From NCBI GenBank assembly GCA_041309145.1, contig JBFZAG010000014.1, forward strand, positions 1 to 8,999: a DNA stretch of 8,999 nucleotides, written 5' to 3'. Below are positions 5,721-8,999 of the stretch, in pieces. Within the stretch, counting starts at the first letter, position 1, and every line of letters starts with the position of its first letter. Below the pieces are notes generated by a model. It was not told the DNA's origin, made no database searches, and was given only the letters and a program-made list of their open reading frames with translations. A program made the position numbers and the translations under genes. The DNA comes from JAPLLS01 sp041309145 (GTDB taxonomy: Bacteria; Omnitrophota; Gorgyraeia; Gygaellales; Profunditerraquicolaceae).

Positions 5721-8700
5721 CGATCTCCTCAATATCTTCGCGGTCGAAATAAAGCAAATACCCTTTTACGCTTTTTCGGGGATAAACTTCCCTGAGCAGC
5801 CGGATATATTCCCGCATCTGCTCAAGATCGTCCGCTTTAAGGTCAGCGGAGCTTTTGTAGTCGCAGATCCGGATACTTTCTTTCTCTATGATCAGCCGGT
5901 CGATCCTTTTAGTCAGGCCGCGGCCGGTGATAAAATCTTTTTCATTAAAGACCTGGGCTTCTTCGACCCAAAAAAACTGCTGCCACGATCTGCGCTTGAT
6001 CAGCTCAGCAATCCGCTTTTCAAGTCTTTTAACCTGGCCCAGCTCGGGGAACTCCTGGATCGACCTGATAACGGCGGTTCGGATCAGAAAGTCCGGGTCT
6101 CGGCCTTTAAGGTTGCCGATGAACGATAACAGCCTGTGCCAGGCTTCGCCCATGATCATGGCCTGCCGGCTCTGCAAAGATCCCAGACCGATGGTTTCTT
6201 CTTTTAAAAACGGGATCCACTCGCGGTATTGCGCCGGGGCGATCTCGAGTATCCGGTGGCCGGGATCCGGCCGCTCCTGGGCTTTCGCGCTTTTTCCCGG
6301 CCGCCCTTTCTGGCAATCCAGGCTGTTGAAGAGCAGCTGGCCGTAATTGAATTTATTGCCTTTTTTTAGCGGGACGAAAATAAAAAGCTCGTCCCTGGCC
6401 CGGGTAAAGGCCACATAAATGTTGTTCAATTCATCGATGAACGCCTTGATGTATTCCCGGCGGTAGATCTTTTCCAGCGCCGGCGAAAACTTGGCGTACT
6501 CTTTTTTCAGGCGTAAAAGGTTCAGCGAATTTCCTTCGGGATAAACGATGTCGGGATTGATCTCGATATCCAGATACAGATTGGGCAGGACCAGCGCCCG
6601 GAATTCCAGCCCTTTGGATTTATGGATGGTCAAAACCCGCACCGAATCCGCCCGGGAAATATTGACGAAAAGCTCCTCATCCCTGGCCTGGTCGAAGAAT
6701 TTGAGGAAATCGCCGATCGTGGGATGCTCTTCTTCCTGTTCCTTGACTAGCTCCAGAAGGCGCATGAAAAATCCCTGGAACTGGGGGAAGTTTTGCAGGA
6801 CCGAAAACCTGCCCATGGCGCTGGCCGTCAGCTCATAAAGCGGGATAAAACCGACGTTCTTAAAGAAATCCGAGATATACTTCTCCCATATCTCCGGGAA
6901 CTCTTCGCGGAATCTGCGGTAATAATAGCTGGTTTTATCCCTCCGCCGGTTTTTGCCGAGTTCAAAAATAAAATCCCGGATGATCTCTTTTTTCAGCCCG
7001 CTGGAACTGATGAATATCTCGCCCATGATAAAAGAGGCGAAAGCGAGGTTATCGATGGGGGAGTTTAAGAACTTCAGAAAACAGATCATCTCTTTGACCA
7101 GGGACTGCTCCCGGATATTCAGGGTTTTATCGGATTCCACCGGGATCTCCTCTTCGAGCAGCCAGGAGGCGAAAAGTTCGACTTCATCGTTAGAGCGGGC
7201 CAGGACCGCGATATCCCGGTACTCGAAACGCTGGTTCAGGTCTTTGATCGTCTCGATAAGGCGCTGGCGGGTCAATATCGCGTTGCGCTCTTCGTCGGCT
7301 CCGCAGATCGCCTCCACTTTGACAAAACCGTTTGGTTTGTCCGCGCGGTTGGTTTGCCGGGAATCCTTGAAGAACGACACGATCTGGGCGATATCCTCCG
7401 GGCTTAAAGATACGGCGGAACGGTTTTTCTTCTCGTTGATCAGGCCGATCGCCCGGCTGAGATTGGCGGTGGAAAACAGCTCGTTGTTGAAATCGACCAG
7501 TTCCTCCCGGGAGCGGTAGTTCTTGCTCAGGACGCTGTGCTCCTGGCGGAAAGCCGAGAGCTCGCTTTTGACCTGGTCGAACAATTCCACTTCCCCGCCG
7601 CGGAAACGGTAGATCGCCTGTTTTTTGTCTCCCACATAAAACAGGGTCCCGGCGCTGGAAAGCCCGTCTTCGATCAAAGGGAAGATGTTCTTCCATTGCA
7701 GGAAGCTGGTGTCCTGGAATTCGTCGATCAGGTAGTCGCTGAAGCGGCTGGAAAGGCGCAAATACAATTCGGGTACCGTGACGAACTGCGAGTCAAAAAG
7801 CTGTCGGGCCTGGCGGTTGAGCTCGGCCAGAAAGACCACATCGTCTTTAGCCGCGGCGGATTTGAATTCTTGGAAAAAATTGCCGAACATATCCAGATAG
7901 CAGTTAAAAATTATGAAAGCCTCGGTCTCGCAAAGCCGGCGGATATCTTTTTTTACCCGCTCCCATGCGGAGCAAGCGGCTTTGCCGACTTTTGCGTTTT
8001 TGTGGCAGGGAAAATCCTCGCGGTCGAAAAAACTGGATACTTCTTCCAGGCCGACGCTTTGCTTTTTTTCCGCGGCCAGCTTGGCGAGTTTGGTTTGGAA
8101 GCGCTTGTCAACGCCGTCCGGGAGGACAAGGTTGAGCTTGAGGATCGATTGGAATATCTTTTTTTTGAGCTTTATCAGGTCAGCGGCGGTGCCGGGGAAT
8201 TTCTTGAAATCTCCTCCGTAAGTGTTGGTGTAGACTAAAAGGTTTTCCAGGATCTTGAGGATATCCGCTTTAGGCAGCCAGCCGGAACGGTTTTCCAGGT
8301 ATAAATACTGCTGCAAAAACCGGTCAAAAAGCCTATAAGTATCTTTGTCCCAGGAAGCTTTATCGATAAGCTCATCCAGGCTGTAACTCAGATACTGGCT
8401 GTAATCGTTTTTGATCCGGAAGCTGGCCGACAAATCGAGTTTAAAAGCGCAGCCCGACAAAAGAGCGTTAATAAAGCTGTCTATGGTCTGGACCTGGAAA
8501 AAATTATAGTTCCGGATCAAATGGTCCAGAGCCAGATGGGCTTTGCGCCGCAAAAAATCCCTGTCCGGGCACAGGCTCGCCAGGATGTTTTCTTTTTCTT
8601 CGGGGCTGTCGAAACAGTCCAAAGCGATCTTTTTTAAAAGATCAAGGATCCTTTCCTTCATTTCAAAAGCGGCTTTGTTGGTAAAGGTGATGGCCAGGAT

Positions 8701-8853
8701 CGAACTTAAAGGGATATCTTCGAACTGGCGGCGGGGGTCAAGAATAAGCGAAACGTACCTTTTAGCCAGGGTGTAAGTCTTTCCCGATCCGGCCGAAGCC
8801 TCGACGATAAAGACCTGGCAGGGATCGCGGCTAGAAGGTGGGGTCTTGTTCAT
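5713..8853 (-). CDS. addA: ATP-dependent helicase/nuclease subunit A, AddA (UvrD-like helicase + RecB-family nuclease)
   Basis: The 1046-aa product has all the superfamily 1A helicase motifs: Walker A ASAGSGKT at 19-26, Ia (ITFTNKAAFEMKERI, about 55-69), DEFQDT at 377-382, III (GDKKQAIYRFRGG, 408-420), IV (NYRSREE, 445-451), V (LTIHKSKGLEF, 741-751) and VI (YVAFTRARDEL, 813-823). The C-terminal nuclease has GEAWH with H906, KRIDRL with D985, ICDYKSS with D998 and K1000, and QMREY with Q1012 and Y1016. Both activities therefore look intact. It should be the 3'-5' motor of the AddAB complex. The start is placed at ATG 8853, shortly before Walker A. This overlaps the upstream helicase by 23 nt with only a weak ribosome binding site, implying coupling. 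A TTG 18 codons earlier (8907) is possible but less likely. The length is somewhat shorter than the roughly 1,200 residues of Bacillus AddA. Confidence 0.93.
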   Translation of the reverse strand: MNKTPPSSRDPCQVFIVEASAGSGKTYTLAKRYVSLILDPRRQFEDIPLSSILAITFTNKAAFEMKERILDLLKKIALDCFDSPEEKENILASLCPDRDFLRRKAHLALDHLIRNYNFFQVQTIDSFINALLSGCAFKLDLSASFRIKNDYSQYLSYSLDELIDKASWDKDTYRLFDRFLQQYLYLENRSGWLPKADILKILENLLVYTNTYGGDFKKFPGTAADLIKLKKKIFQSILKLNLVLPDGVDKRFQTKLAKLAAEKKQSVGLEEVSSFFDREDFPCHKNAKVGKAACSAWERVKKDIRRLCETEAFIIFNCYLDMFGNFFQEFKSAAAKDDVVFLAELNRQARQLFDSQFVTVPELYLRLSSRFSDYLIDEFQDTSFLQWKNIFPLIEDGLSSAGTLFYVGDKKQAIYRFRGGEVELFDQVKSELSAFRQEHSVLSKNYRSREELVDFNNELFSTANLSRAIGLINEKKNRSAVSLSPEDIAQIVSFFKDSRQTNRADKPNGFVKVEAICGADEERNAILTRQRLIETIKDLNQRFEYRDIAVLARSNDEVELFASWLLEEEIPVESDKTLNIREQSLVKEMICFLKFLNSPIDNLAFASFIMGEIFISSSGLKKEIIRDFIFELGKNRRRDKTSYYYRRFREEFPEIWEKYISDFFKNVGFIPLYELTASAMGRFSVLQNFPQFQGFFMRLLELVKEQEEEHPTIGDFLKFFDQARDEELFVNISRADSVRVLTIHKSKGLEFRALVLPNLYLDIEINPDIVYPEGNSLNLLRLKKEYAKFSPALEKIYRREYIKAFIDELNNIYVAFTRARDELFIFVPLKKGNKFNYGQLLFNSLDCQKGRPGKSAKAQERPDPGHRILEIAPAQYREWIPFLKEETIGLGSLQSRQAMIMGEAWHRLLSFIGNLKGRDPDFLIRTAVIRSIQEFPELGQVKRLEKRIAELIKRRSWQQFFWVEEAQVFNEKDFITGRGLTKRIDRLIIEKESIRICDYKSSADLKADDLEQMREYIRLLREVYPRKSVKGYLLYFDREDIEEIDE
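5725..5730 (-). promoter_or_regulatory. Ribosome binding site of addB, inside the end of addA
   Basis: GAGGAG ends 4 nt before the addB ATG (5720-5718) and also encodes a Glu-Glu pair just before the AddA C-terminus. The addA stop codon (5715-5713) lies within addB. Ribosomes finishing addA can therefore restart on addB, which would help keep the two subunits balanced. Confidence 0.75.
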
Positions 8854-8999
8854 AGGGATCTTGGCTCGTTCTTTGCTGAAGCCGGGATAACACTTCCGGA
8901 GAATCAATGAACCGCGAGATCTGGTTGAACTGGTTGTAAGAAAACCCGTGGTTTTCGTAATGGACCGAAAGGAACAGGTGTTTTTTTGCCCTGGTCAAG
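8831..8999 (-). CDS. UvrD/PcrA-like DNA helicase, C-terminal 55 residues (partial)
   Basis: A frame entering the window at 8999 stops at TAG (8833-8831). Its first residues are LTRAKKHLFLS, which match helicase motif VI of the UvrD/PcrA/Rep family (the TRA(K/R)-x-x-LFLS form with the conserved arginine). The following QISRFIDS resembles the SRFI/L segment after motif VI in UvrD and PcrA. The tail of about 20 residues after that is polar and not recognisable. The family unwinds DNA 3' to 5' in repair and replication. The stop lies inside the start of addA, so the helicase and AddAB appear to share an operon. It could be a true UvrD/PcrA or a specialised AddAB-linked relative; the upstream sequence needed to decide is outside the window. 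Confidence 0.85.
   Translation of the reverse strand, partial: LTRAKKHLFLSVHYENHGFSYNQFNQISRFIDSPEVLSRLQQRTSQDPYEQDPTF

Noticed and set aside
5718..5732. TTG at 5732 as an upstream start of addB
   Set aside because: Its own upstream sequence lacks a ribosome binding site, whereas ATG 5720 has GAGGAG at a good distance. The four extra residues would be encoded by the binding site itself.
5188..6129. Plus-strand open frame of 313 codons spanning the addA/addB junction
   Set aside because: It lies opposite two genes with full motif sets, its translation is rich in Ser, Arg and Lys with no recognisable domain, and it has no ribosome binding site or partner. It is an antisense shadow. The same applies to the plus-strand frames at 6953-7519 and 7537-8238.
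7190..7696. Minus-strand 168-codon frame inside addA in another phase
   Set aside because: The protein is Arg/Pro/Gly-rich and lacks any motif, and it lies wholly inside the helicase core of addA, where motifs II to IV are read in the true frame.
8854..8907. N-terminal extension of addA from TTG 8907
   Set aside because: It would overlap the upstream helicase gene by 77 nt, and the extra 18 residues resemble nothing. ATG 8853 gives a typical short lead into the Walker A motif. The weak binding site leaves some doubt.

Overview
The window is 9 kb of bacterial chromosome, with every recognisable gene on the minus strand, so genes are described from high to low coordinates. Base composition is moderate. 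No phage, transposon, CRISPR or defence-island signal is visible. The two tRNA genes do not encode CCA. A sigma-54-type promoter, two PilZ proteins, a DUF164-type zinc-ribbon protein and an AddB of the degenerate-helicase type fit a poorly sampled bacterial lineage. Omnitrophota or a similar uncultured group is my guess only; nothing in the sequence settles the taxonomy.

Region 1 (8999 to about 2870) is a DNA-end-processing operon. It starts with the C-terminal tail of a UvrD/PcrA-like helicase that runs off the window. Next come addA (helicase plus nuclease) and addB (degenerate helicase, nuclease and Fe-S cluster cysteines). The reading frames overlap (23 nt, then 8 nt), so they should be translationally coupled. 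AddA and AddB together should form a helicase-nuclease that resects double-strand breaks for recombination, as RecBCD does in other bacteria. A hairpin over the addB stop codon, followed by a T-rich tract, probably ends the transcript.

Region 2 (2894 to 1163) is a compact three-gene operon: a PilZ protein, a membrane-anchored protein of unknown function and a second PilZ protein. A near-consensus sigma-54 -24/-12 element lies 66 nt upstream of the first gene, and an inverted repeat that could bind an activator lies further upstream. The layout suggests a c-di-GMP-responsive module under RpoN control, perhaps linked to the envelope, a pilus or motility.

Region 3 (1162 to 1) starts with a sigma-70-type promoter, followed by a tRNA with anticodon CAT (Ile2-like, or elongator Met), tRNA-Val(CAC), a coiled-coil/zinc-ribbon protein with a TTG start, and the first 30 codons of a ribonuclease HI-like gene. 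No terminator is visible between the tRNAs and the zinc-ribbon gene, so they may share a transcript. Some members of this zinc-ribbon family bind RpoN, which could connect regions 2 and 3, but that link is inferred from family knowledge.

Most of the window is conventional. The least described part is the sigma-54-driven PilZ / membrane protein / PilZ operon.
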